The notes under the pieces were generated by a model that saw only the letters and a list, made by a program, of their open reading frames with translations, was not told the origin of the DNA and ran no database searches. From Chamaecyparis obtusa (Eukaryota; Streptophyta; Pinopsida; Cupressales; Cupressaceae), in assembly GCA_027943335.1 (NCBI GenBank), contig BSBK01007738.1:5001-69000 (forward strand): a stretch of DNA of 64,000 nt, written 5' to 3'. Positions 13,070 to 25,004 of the stretch are shown here, piece by piece; position 1 is the stretch's first letter, and every line of letters starts with the position of its first letter. The position numbers and the translations under genes are program-made.

Positions 13070-15686
13070 TGTCATGCCCCGCCCAAGAATCCTTGGAAAC
13101 AAGGATCAAAATAAACATGAATTTTTTATTTTTTTAGATAGACTAATAACATTACAACAATGAAACCAACTACAATAATAAGCATTAAGTAATATAATAA
13201 GTGTAGGAAACATGACATGACTATAATCTACATATGCAAGTGGAAGTCTTACAATACCACCAAAGATTCTCAAGCATGCTACTAAGGTTCATGGGACAGT
13301 TACATGCATTCACTAGTTCATTATTGGTTAAGTGATCAATGTATACAAGAGTTTATGTAGTTAAGTTATAATATACATTTCTATAATGATGTTTTTTTTA
13401 AAACACAAGGGACAATTCCTACCATGGTTAATCATACAAGTTCATTTACTGATTAATCACATAGACAAACATAAATATAGATATAATTACTACTAGGATG
13501 ATCAAAAAATTGATCTATTTTGAATTTGGGAGGGCGTGTTTCCCAAAAAGGGTATCTAAAAAGTCAACTTAGGTCTTTTGGCCAAGGGCGTAAGTGCCCA
13601 CTCTTTGATAAATGATAAAGTCATTTATTTTATCATATGGTAAAATATTTTACCAAAAATGATGAAATTCTAAATGGCATATGATGAAGTTCCTAAATTG
13701 TACAAAGAAATATTTTGTCATATGATGAGATACCAGTTTGTACGATAGAATACTCTATCATACGAAAATCTTATTGACTTTCTTAAAAGAAAAAGCTAGG
13801 AAAAGAACAAGGAAAAATAACCTCCACCATGTGGAGTGCCATAAATAGGCACATCAAGGAGACAAGCACTCGATTGCACTAGAAACATAATCACAAGATT
13901 ATATTGATATTCATTTTAGAGCACCAACTGAAGTGTTCTTATGATAACCTTAACTATGCAAATACCTAGAGAGGAGCTATAACAAGAATGTTCAGTAGCA
14001 ACATTAAAACACAAAAATATTACTAAGCATCTCATTGTTACTTATATTTATATTTCCTTCATACTAAGGATCCATTATACAAGATTACATTGCATAGGAC
14101 ATGCGTCCTTAATAACATAGATGAGAATGACATAACATGAACCAAATACAATGAGAGATGAGTAAGGAGGAGAGGAAAAAGATGAATCTCAATGATGAAG
14201 TTGAAGTCAGTACTAATGAAGAACTCTGGTCCCCAATGGTGATTGGTCGCACCACCCGACCATGTGGAACCCTTAGGCCTACCCCACCATGCTAGGAGAT
14301 GACCACATAACCCAAAAAAAAAAACAATGAAACACTAGGGGGTAGTCTTACACACATGCCAAACATAGGGCACTCACTTCAACACATGAATAAGAAAGAT
14401 CCATTATCTACTCTTTACAAAGTAATGCATAAAGGGTTATACTCCATCTATAATGAGGTTAGGTAATAGGGTAAAATAAATGAGAAAGTGTCATCATGTA
14501 GCACAAGTAGCTCACATAGAATGAATAATCCTCTCATAGAAATAATGAGTCCAAAATAAATATATTGCCTCTCATAGGCGGTTTCATCTCCACACCTCAT
14601 CCCAAGCTCAACAAGTTCTAAGACATGAGGAGAACATACATATAAAACACACATAAACCACTTCCACAATATGCAATATGAATTCTGTAATTACTAACTT
14701 GTATGAGAGGGAGTAATTTAATAATCAATTTCAGATACATGATTTAAAAATAGATGATATTAGCTCAGTACAAAAGGTCAAAAGAAAGAATAATAACAAA
14801 TGAAAAATTATATTAACATAGAAAAAACACTCAAGGCAAGCAAATTACATAACACATGAAAAATTGGACACAATGCCAAGGGCACAAATCCTAAGGTGGT
14901 TTGATAAATAAACATAGGATATAAACATCCCTACATGTTCTATGACATATCTATTATCCAAAAACTGAGCAAAGAGCCCCAAAACATAAAAATACCAATT
15001 TATGTCAAAATTCAATGAGGGTTCTAAAATCAGTATTTTAACTTGAAAGACTACTTTTAGACCAAAATATAAAAATATTCGGAATGTTTTATGACCATTT
15101 CAAAAAAAAATTCTTATTCCTTGTAGCAAATACAACCTATATCAAAATCTAGTTCATGCCCAACATGATGAATGACAGGTTTTGCATAGCACATAAAACA
15201 ATGCAATGAATAAAAAGTCCAAAAATCAAAATTGGATTTAGGCTACAAAATTAAAACCCATTGGTCTAAATCTACCCAACAATATAATTTTTAAATAAAA
15301 TTCTAATTTTGGATTCACAATGAAATTCTGTTATCCACATAAATTATCACATTTACATTTTTATATCACTATTCACATGCAATCTTTAAATGACCATAAC
15401 TATATGAGAATGAACTCAAATTGAGTCAAGTAATAAATTATATTATGTAATTCTATCATCCCACAAAATAATATGAAATGAAAACACCCAAATTCCCCTT
15501 TTTACATTTCTTCCATTTTTCAAGTAAAACCATAAACTCTCATAAACTCCATTAAAATAGGTTCAATTTTCAACTTTCAAAAATCAAAATTCTGATTGTA
15601 CTCTTTGGTTCTAAAAGTTCTCTGAACCCCTCTTTTAACATAAAATTCACATTTTCACTATTTCTAAAAATTTGGGTAGTATAACA
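13070..15686 (-). mobile_element. Candidate long LTR, minus strand
   Basis: The left boundary is TGTCATGCCCCG next to the primer-site candidate. The proposed right boundary, GGGTAGTATAACA at 15674-15686, reads TGTTATACTACCC on the minus strand, a plausible LTR start. There is no second copy to confirm it, and the right end is a guess from the TG/CA rule. No ORF is seen inside. Confidence 0.35.
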
Positions 15687-16236
15687 CTACCTCGGGCAAA
15701 TTTTTTTACTTTTTTTACAAAACAAATGATACAATGCATGAAACCAAAAAGTGTAATAATATGAAAAAATATAAATAGTATTTCTAAACAAACAAAATTG
15801 ATTTGGATTGAAAAGATTGAGTATAGAGAGAGAAATCAATAAAACTCTACCTCAACTTGAGCAAAATTTTAAAATTGAAGAACTCTTCACATACCCAATC
15901 ATAGCTTTAATATTTTGGATAGCAAGAAGAATTTGAAGAGACTAATCCATTGAGCTCCTACCCACAAAAATATTTCCAATAGATTTCTCCCAACAAAAAA
16001 ATTGAATTTCTTCATGTAGAAGGGTTTGAGAGATAAAAACCATTTTTTCAAGAAAAAAAACTCCCCCTTTTCTCTTTCATTATTTGTTTTTAAAAAAAGA
16101 CTTTCACTTCACTTTTTGAAATATTTAAAATAACTAATAATTAAAATACATTCTTTATTCTCAAGTACTTAATTTATCATGATAATGCAATGCCTGTCAA
16201 AATAAGCACATATATGCCATATTCATCTTTTTTTAA

Positions 16237-16249
16237 ATATCAATTAATA
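16237..16249. repeat. LINE target-site duplication (left)
   Basis: ATATCAATTAATA (13 bp) is repeated exactly at 16761-16773 and brackets the LINE 3' end and its tail. Confidence 0.65.
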
Positions 16250-16766
<517 letters not shown>

Positions 16767-16882
16767 ATTAATATATTTCAAATATTTAAATAAACACTTA
16801 CACTAGAAAACTCAATATAACACTAAATCATAAATTTAATAAATATTTACTTCCTTCTAATCCTCAGTTATTCCCAAGTGCC

Positions 16883-16887
<5 letters not shown>

Positions 16888-16955
<68 letters not shown>
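16888..16955 (+). repeat. (CT)n microsatellite, 68 bp
   Basis: Uninterrupted CT dinucleotide at the end of duplication unit 1. Confidence 0.95.
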
Positions 16956-16957
<2 letters not shown>

Positions 16958-17246
16958 GTATCCTCGAATTGGGTATTGTTGTAAATGTTGATGTTTCAAA
17001 CTTTTCTATTTAGCGACAATTCTAGGTTTTCTTACTTATTCTTTCTCGATTGAGCTTTTGAATCAGGTTTTTTATATAATAAATATATTTAGTGGCTTGC
17101 CCACTTTTTCCAAAAATAATAATAATAATCAATTAATATATTTTAAATATTTAATAAACATTTACACTATAAAACTCAATATAACACTAAATCATAGATT
17201 TAATAAATATTCACTTCCTTCTAATCCTCAATTATTCCCAAGTGCC

Positions 17247-17251
<5 letters not shown>

Positions 17252-17286
<35 letters not shown>
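17252..17286 (+). repeat. (CT)n microsatellite, 35 bp
   Basis: Counterpart of 16888-16955 at the end of duplication unit 2, about half as long. Confidence 0.95.
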
Positions 17287-17287
<1 letters not shown>

Positions 17288-17990
17288 ACCCTACCACCTT
17301 GTCACTCCCTTAAGCCTTTTCTAGATGTTACATAGTGCGTACACACTATATTAAGCCATAAATTTAAATAGCAGGTATGTGCTTTGTAGTACATTGGAAT
17401 CCACCAAGCCTAAGGCTTGGATTTTCCTTTGAGACCCAACCCAAACACTTGGAGGATTCAAATATCCCTAAGATGTGTTTTATAGCAGACATACAAAAAA
17501 TTCACATCTTTTTTTGTGTGCTTCTTGTCAGGTTTACTCGTTGTTCAATAACGTTAAAATCATACGATATGATATTGTAGATCTCTCTTTTATCTATCTA
17601 ACCATATAATTTATTTTGAATTTTGATAATCTTAATCTTTTCATCTCTAATTTCTTTTGTATGTCTAATTTTTTTTGAAAACCAATGTGTAGTATTTTTG
17701 GCATTGATTTTGGCTTATTCATCAAATTTTGCAAAAAGTTACTTTTTTAGAAAATAGATTCCATTATACACACTTAAAAAAAGAAAAAAAATGTGATTTT
17801 CAATTAGTTTTCAATGATTTCTAGGGGGAGCACACATAAATTTCACATTTTTTGGATGTGTGCACTTCAGAAATTCATAAAAAATTATACATTCATAAAA
17901 AAATCAGCAAAAAAATCTAGAATAAACTACATGGTGTTAGCTAACTTCTCACTAGAGTGAAATTTTTTTTTAAAAAAAATTTAAAATTTT

Positions 17991-18060
17991 AGGGGGAGCA
18001 CACAAGACACTATGTTATATTTTTTCACAAAAAATAGGACCACTTTTTGTGCTCCCCCTT
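17991..18060. repeat. Short inverted repeat AGGGGGAGCAC
   Basis: AGGGGGAGCACA at 17991 is mirrored by TTTGTGCTCCCCCTT ending at 18060, with about 45 bp between arms. Another copy of AGGGGGAGCACACA lies about 165 bp upstream. No function is assigned. Confidence 0.6.
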
Positions 18061-18207
18061 TTTGAGGGCCTTAATGTAAAGAATTTTCAAAATAAATTAG
18101 TAGCTTAGAAACTAGATTTAGAGTATTACAACTCTTGTTGTTGTCACATCTTATTGAAGTTCACAGTTTGTTGATCTTAGAAAAAAGTAGCATCTTATAA
18201 CCCATTT

Positions 18208-19060
18208 TTGGGCCCCCATCTTTGTGCACTTACCCCTCTAGGACAACAAGAAGAGGTTGAATACCTTACTCTTTTGATCATTCAAGATAGTTTTAATGAG
18301 GTAAGTAATTGTCCTCTTCATGTTCAAATTCAAATTATAGATGATGAGAATTATTTTTGGGATGATCTAAAAGTGTTTATCATAAAATTGGACACCCCTC
18401 ATACATCCTCAAAAGAGGTAAATCAAGAGAAAGAAGTCATTATCAAATAAATTATTGTTGAAGTTCAAACCCAAACTGATATAGTGGTTGAGGTACCTAT
18501 ACTTTTTGTTATTGATGAAAATATGTTATTACTAATGTATTTTAAAAGCTTTGATCAGTAAGAGGCTAAGTATGATGTTAACAAAATGATTCGAGAAGAT
18601 AGAAAGGAGGAATTTCAAGAATCTGAGATTGATACAAATTATTTGCACAAGGTGAACATCAATCAACCATATCAGGTAGATCATACAGTAACAAATCCTC
18701 TTGATTCTTTAGAGCATGAAATTTATGATTAGTTTGATGTTATAGTTGAAGAAATAATTGAAGTCAGCAAAAAAAAAAAAATGAAAGCTCAAAATTTTTC
18801 ATATCAAGGGGCTACCAAATCAAGAATCTTCCATGAATGGAGCCTAAATATGAAATTCTAGATATTGAATGGAAAACCCAATCCATAAACGTATCTGAGA
18901 TCTATGTGGACTCATTAGTACATTTGAGGCCAAATTCTAACAACCATGTGTTAGATTTGCAACACCTATTTGTCATAATTTTGATATGTCTTTGTTGACA
19001 TTTTTGCATTGGAAATGGTGACAGAATTGATAACCATCGGTATTCCAACATCACTTCCCA
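18208..19060 (+). pseudogene. Degraded ORF, family not recognised
   Basis: The first part (18208-18450, starting MGPHLCALTPLGQQEEVEYL) is open. The same frame continues with scattered stops to about 18770 and a further segment (KAQNFSYQGATKSRIF...) runs on toward 19060. The peptide is acidic in the middle. No retroelement catalytic motif is visible. It is likely a decayed transposon ORF, but this cannot be shown from the sequence. Confidence 0.35.
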
Positions 19061-19328
19061 TTGAAACAGGTCACATAAATATGAATTTTACTATGGGACC
19101 GATCTGTCGAAAAAGAGTTCTTTCGACATTTTGTTGGTTGGAAAGGTGACGAATATGCAGTCGATGTCTGACAAGAGAACCTGTCGGATGTATAAGAATC
19201 CCGTCAAACAGAAGTGATAACCTATCGGATATCTGACGAGATCAAATAAACTACCTACATGAAACTCTGTTAGACATATAGCTTTTTTATCTGAAATAGT
19301 TTACTACCTATCGAAAAAGCGATGAATT

Positions 19329-19816
19329 AGCATAGTAAAGATAAAAGAGCTCAAGAGACCATGATAGTTGGTCTCCTTCTTTGGTCCAGATACTGACAAA
19401 ACATTTTACATTTCATTAGCTCATCAAATGAGGGGATTTGAAAGAATTTAATAGAATATTTTTATGATAACGTATATTATTTAAGTTGACGTTGCACGAA
19501 TTTAATGGCTCTATGCACTTGTATACTACGATCACAGCCATAAAGAAGCATCTCCTCCCAATGCCTATATTACTCAAACCACAGGAGGGGATGCTTCTTT
19601 ATGGCTATGCTCAATGTATACAAATGCATAATTAGATAAATTCATTCACCGTAAAATTAAAATAATATACATTATACATGAAAATATCATCCATTAAATT
19701 CTTTCAAATCATTGCATTTGATGGGCTAATAAAATGTAAAATATTTTGTCAGTATATGGACCAAAGACGGAGACCAACTATGATGGTCTCTTGAGCTCTA
19801 TTATCTTTAGTCCAAG
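19329..19816. repeat. Long palindrome 1, arms about 230 bp
   Basis: The left arm (about 19329-19558) and the reverse complement of the right arm (about 19583-19816) align along their whole length. Strong blocks include GAGCTCAAGAGACCAT, TTGGTCTCC, TTTGAAAGAATTTAAT and GCCATAAAGAAGCATC. The loop is about 24 nt. No target-site duplication or transposon end was identified. A transcript through it would fold into a long imperfect hairpin. Confidence 0.85.
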
Positions 19817-20414
19817 CTACTAGGTAAGGGATGGAAGACTTATACCTATCAATCATTGAGAATAATCACTGCCTTGCCTTTATATACACTGCACAGTATC
19901 CAATATAAGAGAAGGAATAAAATATGAATGGATAAAAGAAATGAAAGATACAATAAAATTATCTTTTTGTTTACCTTCTCATAATTGATCCCAGTCTCGC
20001 AAAAGTAATTTTATACGATCACTAGCACATTTTGTACATGGATGAGAAATAATATCCAAAGTTTCTAGATTCTGAGAAGAGGTATGAGTGGATGCCAAAA
20101 AAGGGATATTTGTGAATGTTTTATAGACATAGTACTGAATCATCAACTCTACACTGGTACTCAATTTGGAAACCCTCTCTAGAAAATCTCCACATCTATA
20201 AAATCTCCACAAAAATCCCTTCTAGCCTCCACTGCATATACGTCTTCTGAGTATCTAAAAACTCTCCATCATTGATTCCCGTCATTTTTCACCATCTCTG
20301 TTGACTGAGACCTTAAATTATTAAGCTTCTCTTTGTTTTGAGAATATTTTAACATTCTCTACTTAACAGGGCCAATCACGTGAAGTTGGAAGCTCATATG
20401 GGCCCTCTTGGGAG

Positions 20415-20490
20415 CCTCTTATGACCCTTTATGACATTTTAACACCTCTAAGATGTGTATTCTTAAGGGTCGTAAAGGGTCATAAGGGGT
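20415..20490. repeat. Short palindrome, arms about 28 bp
   Basis: CTCTTATGACCCTTTATGAC on the left pairs with GTCGTAAAGGGTCATAAGGG on the right across a 20-nt loop. It lies just left of palindrome 2. Confidence 0.75.
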
Positions 20491-20499
20491 CCTGGTACA

Positions 20500-20711
20500 C
20501 AACAATTGAGAAACATAAATGTAGGCATCATGGTCACAAGTTTTTGGAGACAACATAATTGAGTGGTATACACAGATGATGCAAAGCAACCACTACTCAT
20601 CTAGAACCCAAGGAGTAGTAGTTTCTTTGCATCATCTAGGAATACAACTCAATTATATTGTCTCCAAAAAATTGTGACCATGATGCCTACATTTATGTTT
20701 CTCAGCTGTTG
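20500..20711. repeat. Palindrome 2, arms 99 bp
   Basis: The left arm 20500-20598 and right arm 20613-20711 are near-perfect inverted copies (blocks ATGTAGGCATCATGGTCACA, TTTTTGGAGACAA and GATGATGCAAAG) around a 14-nt loop. Its arm sequence is unrelated to the neighbouring palindromes. Confidence 0.9.
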
Positions 20712-20772
20712 TGATATCTACATTTATGTTTATCAGCTGTCATGTTTATGTGCATGTTTTTTATGTGTTTAG

Positions 20773-21170
20773 GAAGATATATTTCTAGCCTAGGCCTGGA
20801 TCCTATAGCAATTAGCTTCATAACAATAAAGTAGATGACATATGAGAAATTAGCTTCTCAAGAAAAATGTCATAAATGAACTATGCATACCCCAATTCCT
20901 GTGGCCTCTATGAGTACCCAAAGGATATATTTGAAACAACAAGGGTAAGGCTTAAAGATCTATTTAGTGATGTAAAAATTAACTTATTTAAGCCTTACCC
21001 TTGTTGTTTCAAATATATCCTAAAGGTACACGCAAAGGGCATAGGAATTGGGGGTACACACAGTTCATTTATGATATTTTTCTTGGAAGCTAATTGCTTA
21101 GCTCTCATCTACTTCTTTTATTATCAAGCTAATTGTCGAAGGATCCAAGCCCGTGCTAGAAAGATATCTT
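20773..21170. repeat. Palindrome 3, arms about 184 bp, containing NOG1 sequence
   Basis: The left arm 20773-20956 and right arm 20987-21170 pair throughout, with a nearly perfect inner block of about 34 bp (GATATATTTGAAACAACAAG...) next to a loop of about 30 nt. The outer end of each arm encodes a version of the NOG1 C-terminal motif ending SSxGLDP: the right arm on the minus strand as RYLSSTGLDPS, the left arm on the plus strand as RYISSLGLDP. The structure is therefore an inverted duplication that includes host gene sequence. Confidence 0.85.
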
Positions 21171-21645
21171 TCCATTCTGTTTAATCCATATTCCTTGTTC
21201 TTGTCAAACTTCCTTGGTATGATAGGCGTGCTCTTTGTAGTACTCTTCTTCAATTTGTGTTTGACGATAGGCATCTTCTTATTCTTCCTAATTGCAGCCA
21301 GAGCTTCCTTTTCATCAGGACTCAACTCCACTTCCCCCATCTCATCATCCTCATCACCCTCACCTGCCATCCTAAGCCCTTCTTCCCTCTCTAGTTCTTC
21401 AAGCCTCTACAAGATATCTGGATCAATAAAGTCTGCAACATTGTGTCCATCCATGATCTCAGAAATATCATCTTCTTTCCATTCTTCATTTGCCAAAATA
21501 TACCACTTCTTCAAACTTGTAGAGTAGTCTCTAATGGTTGCAAATCTATCTTATTTCAAACTAAAATAAGAGGCTTATTGGGAAACAAAGATTTTATACT
21601 ATGAAACAAAGTTGCCTATTGCATAGACTATCATAGAGGCCTAAT
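21098..21645 (-). pseudogene. NOG1: NOG1 pseudogene, 3' part
   Basis: NOG1 is a nucleolar GTPase needed for 60S ribosome assembly. On the minus strand, 21645-21550 encodes a block ending in the G4 motif (SLFPNKPLILV, a stop where Cys is expected, then NKIDLQPLE). The frame then jumps, with loss of about 150 residues known in the family, to SLKKWYILANEEWKED, EIMDGHNVADFIDPDIL, LEELEREEGLRMAGEG, VPRKFDK-like IPRKFDKNKEYG and SSTGLDPS. These blocks match plant NOG1 in order. It ends in palindrome 3, so the usual Arg/Ser-rich tail is missing. The internal deletion, stops and split structure make it non-functional. Confidence 0.9.
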
Positions 21646-22104
21646 GGCTCTACCTTGTAGCCCACAACATAAAGCACACTACTCAAAGAAAAGTACATGT
21701 CTAGATATTGTAGAAATGGAAAAGAAACAACAAGAAAATAAAAAATAAAATACTGCAATTAAATAATCACCAAGAATGATACAAATAATACCTCTTTATG
21801 CAGCCCATATTTAATATTTCAAATGCAAGAATGAAAGAAAACATGGAACTAAGCCCACAGTTCATAGGCCCAAAGAGGGACATTTATCATATTCATAGAA
21901 ATATGATTATTTTTAAATGGAATACACCAAGGAGTACCATCATAAATATTAACCATTTACAATCATGAATAGTGAATAATCAAATAGCTCATTTTTTTAT
22001 TAGCATGTGTAGTCTCTGTGTATATGAAAAATGAAGCTAAAATAAAATAGTGAACACAAATTCAAATTGAAGGCCTAATTTATCAAGAGAAACAAAAATT
22101 AGGA

Positions 22105-22240
22105 TGAAAGAAAAATCATTAAGACTATAGAAATATCATTAGGACTATATAGAAAAATCATTAACACTAGAAAATTAAGTTCTAGAAAAATCATTACGAC
22201 TATAGAAAAATCCTTTAGACTATAAAATCAAGTTCTAGAA
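22105..22240 (+). repeat. Degenerate short tandem repeat, unit about 26 bp
   Basis: Variants of AAAAATCATTAGGACTATAG recur five to six times with interruptions by AAGTTCTAGAA. Confidence 0.6.
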
Positions 22241-22699
22241 ATGGATGATTCTGATGCCTTTCCATTACAACAATTGAGCATTCATCATTTGGTACTTCTT
22301 GGCATATTCCATTTAAGTTTTTCAGCTGTCATGTTTATGTGCATGTTCTTTACGTGTTTGGCTTCTCTCCCTCTCAAGGGATACACCAATAGGTAACTCA
22401 TTTGAAAGCATAATGATTTGATAGTCTTTTTTTAGGATAAGCGTAATCATCCCGCAAACCTTAATTAGTAACATTTGTGATATATGTCAAGTACTTATAA
22501 TCAGCATGCCCAACAAGAAGAGACTTAGTAGTAAAAGCATCAGGTTACACATCCACATCCGCCCTAGTAAGTATTAGAGCCTTTCAAACTTGTAAAGAAC
22601 ACAAACTTTGCAAATCAAATTGATATTTCATATAAACCGATGTTCTTGATCAAGTTCTCAATAATTAAAACATGAACTAAAAAGAAGATGCAATGAAGA

Positions 22700-23220
22700 T
22701 GACATGTGCCTTGTAGTGAGGACATTCAAGAGAGGTTTGATGAGTATTCAAATTTCTCAGAGATTGATTTTGAATTAGCAATTGGTGAAGAACATGAAGT
22801 TGATATGGATAGGGATTCATTTGACACACCAACTCCTCTTCTCAATTGATAAGACTATGAGGAAAATCTAAATTTAGTCATGTGTGGTGAATCTAAAGAT
22901 GGAAGGAAAGAAAAGTCCCAAGTTTTGAATTTGGACAGTAGAGGCTCCTTTCCTCATTCTCACAAGTCTGCAAATTTGTCACATGGATTAATCAGTAAAG
23001 AAGAGGCATCTAGCATTGGCATTTAAGATATAAAGGTTGGGCCTGACCATTGAACAAAAAAGGTTCTTGTATCCATTTAAAATTTGTCACCAGGATATGA
23101 CCATAATTTTGAGTTCATAATAGTGACATAATTCCACTACCTCAAGATATGGCAGCCTTTGGTCAAGAAGATAACAATGATTTGCATCCTATATTTGAGG
23201 GTACACATGGTGCAAGCATG
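22700..23220 (+). pseudogene. Unrecognised acidic ORF remnant
   Basis: Plus-strand translation gives an acidic peptide (ERFDEYSNFSEIDFELAIGE, then VDMDRDSFDTPTPLL, SQVLNLDSRGSFPHSHKS) with TGA, TAA and TAG stops and at least one frameshift. It lies inside the gap that separates the two NOG1 pieces. No domain is recognised. It may be a captured exon or transposon ORF. Confidence 0.35.
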
Positions 23221-23239
23221 GGACATGATGGGAATGATA

Positions 23240-23505
23240 CAAATCATCATAATTAATAAAAGAAGTCTTTCCAATATTAGGGTACCCACAGATCAAAATA
23301 GTCTTGGTATTTTGATCAATAGATGACAACCTTTCCATATGTTGCCTCACCTGCATGAGGTAAACCAAACTCGGTTCCAATTCTCTTAACAATGGTACTC
23401 ATTTGTCCAAGTGTAGAAACCTTCAAAGATTTGCAGCAATAAAGAGAATCCCCATATTTTATCATCCTAACATAGTCTTTGGCCACTTTGGCAATGAGAA
23501 CCTCA
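23240..23505 (-). pseudogene. NOG1: NOG1 pseudogene, 5' part with P-loop
   Basis: Minus-strand translation gives [36 protein letters not shown], a frameshift near 23375, then [20 protein letters not shown] and [20 protein letters not shown]. These are the NOG1 N-terminal helical region and the G1 P-loop (GYPNIGKT, intact). Homology stops right after the P-loop. The first 80-100 residues and everything between G1 and the block before G4 are missing; about 1.6 kb of unrelated DNA lies between this piece and the 3' part at 21098-21645. The same strand and order show that both pieces come from one gene copy. Confidence 0.9.
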
Positions 23506-23790
23506 AAATAGAGAAAAAAACTTAGTAAAACTAGTATATGTCATTGTTTGTGAGGGTACAATCATGATAAGTGCCTTTGAAACCTCTCCAAACATGTAAG
23601 ATTGTCTTTAAATACATTATTTATCTCTTCTAAACATTAACCAAATCAAAACTACATTTGAATCCACGCACAATAACCCAAAATGAAGGGTTTTGTATCC
23701 TTTGATGAATCTCATTCACTGGTAACACATGGACAGTCAAACCACTAGTCTCCAAAGTTTTCAATAAGTGAATAAAAATGTTTGAAAACT
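23493..23790 (-). repeat. Dispersed repeat family R1, copy 1
   Basis: Shares long blocks with 24690-24960 in the same orientation (ACTTAGTAAAACTAGT, ATTGTTTGTGAGGGTACA, CCTCTCCAAACATGTAAGA) and with 25440-25640 in inverted orientation (GTATCCTTTxATGAATC, ACACATGGACAGTCAAACC). It abuts the NOG1 5' piece. Minus-strand translation of part of it is open (GLTVHVLP-like), suggesting a transposon ORF. Confidence 0.7.
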
Positions 23791-24001
23791 ACTCCCAACA
23801 ATTCTTAAACATACTTTATCTGATATGATGAATTCTTAAACAATTAATGTTGGAGTAGACATAGTTATCACATAGATTTTTGTGTGGTACAAGGAAGATT
23901 TGGCTAGGTCAAATCTTCCTTTGTGCTAGTAGTCTATAGAATTAGACCTTTATTAAAAATTCATCATATCAGATAAAGTATGTTTAAGAATTGTTGGGAC
24001 T
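23791..24001. mobile_element. MITE-like foldback element, family F1
   Basis: Terminal inverted repeats of about 41 bp start CCCAACAATTCTTAAACATA and are near perfect. ACT flanks both ends as a possible 3-bp target duplication. A second inverted repeat (GGAAGATTTG/CAAATCTTCC) sits at the centre. A related copy lies at 25005-25456. It resembles a non-autonomous DNA transposon, but no superfamily can be named. Confidence 0.65.
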
Positions 24002-24317
24002 GGTCCTTTGGCATGTATTAAACAGAATAGAATTTTCAACATATTATTATCATTCTCTTTCTTTGTTGTAAACATGCCATTGGTTTAGTTTTAATCTACT
24101 AGTGTCATGCCCTAGCCCATGCTTTATATCCATTATTTGATGTTATTCACTATTTTGAAATGTTGACTATGGTTATCAAATTGAAAAATGGGAAAAATAA
24201 ATTAACATGAATTTTTTTTTACAAAACTGAACCAATGGCATGTTTACAACAAAGAAATAGAATGCTAATAATATGCTAAAAATTATATTCTATTTAATAA
24301 ATGCCAAAGCACCAGTT
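23999..24317. repeat. Foldback F2, arms about 93 bp
   Basis: The left arm 23999-24091 and right arm 24224-24317 are inverted copies (ACTGGTxCTTTGGCAT, TTTCTTTGTTGTAAACATGC, CATTGGTT). It touches element F1. The phrase CATTGGTTTAGTTT recurs at about 25396. Confidence 0.75.
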
Positions 24318-24689
24318 GTATGAAATTGTTAATCACATAGTTTTTCACTGTTCTATGAGTGGATTGTGCAGGAATAGTTAACATTAAACAAGGAGAAAAC
24401 TCCTCAACACATCTTGGAAACCATTGAATTCAATAATAAATGAAACCTAACACTGACACTATTCCTTCCATTCACTTCTACTAAGAATAATGCATTTAAT
24501 CTATTCAACATTACATATAATCATTAGATAGTTACATTTCCTGACTGTGTAGAGAAACAGTCACAACCAAAATAATCAAAAGTACTTTCACCCTTGCACA
24601 AGCTATTCCAAACTTCAAGTAAAATGAGAAATATGCTATATAAAATCATTTCTATTCATAGTGACCATTCAAAGGATCATTTTATCAAT

Positions 24690-24960
24690 GAACCCTCTGA
24701 CTGTACCCCTACGATAGAGAAAGGAAACCTCAAAATAGAGAAAGGAAACTTAGTAAAACTAGTCTATGCCATTGTTTGTGAGGGTACAGTCATGATAAGT
24801 GCCTCTCAAACCTCTCCAAACATGTAAGAATGTCTTTAAATACTTTATTGATCTCTTATAAACATTAACGCATGGAAAGTAAAACTAGTAGTCTCCAAAG
24901 CATTCAATAAGTGAATATGAATGTTTGAAAACTTTCCTCTCAACTTCCCCAACCACTCCT
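24690..24960 (-). repeat. Dispersed repeat family R1, copy 2
   Basis: Direct copy of 23493-23790 with a shortened middle. The left end carries a duplicated CTCAAAATAGAGAAAGGAAA. Confidence 0.7.
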
Positions 24961-25004
24961 AATTAGTTAGAGGGATTAGTTGAGTGTTTAGACATTAAAA
25001 CTTC

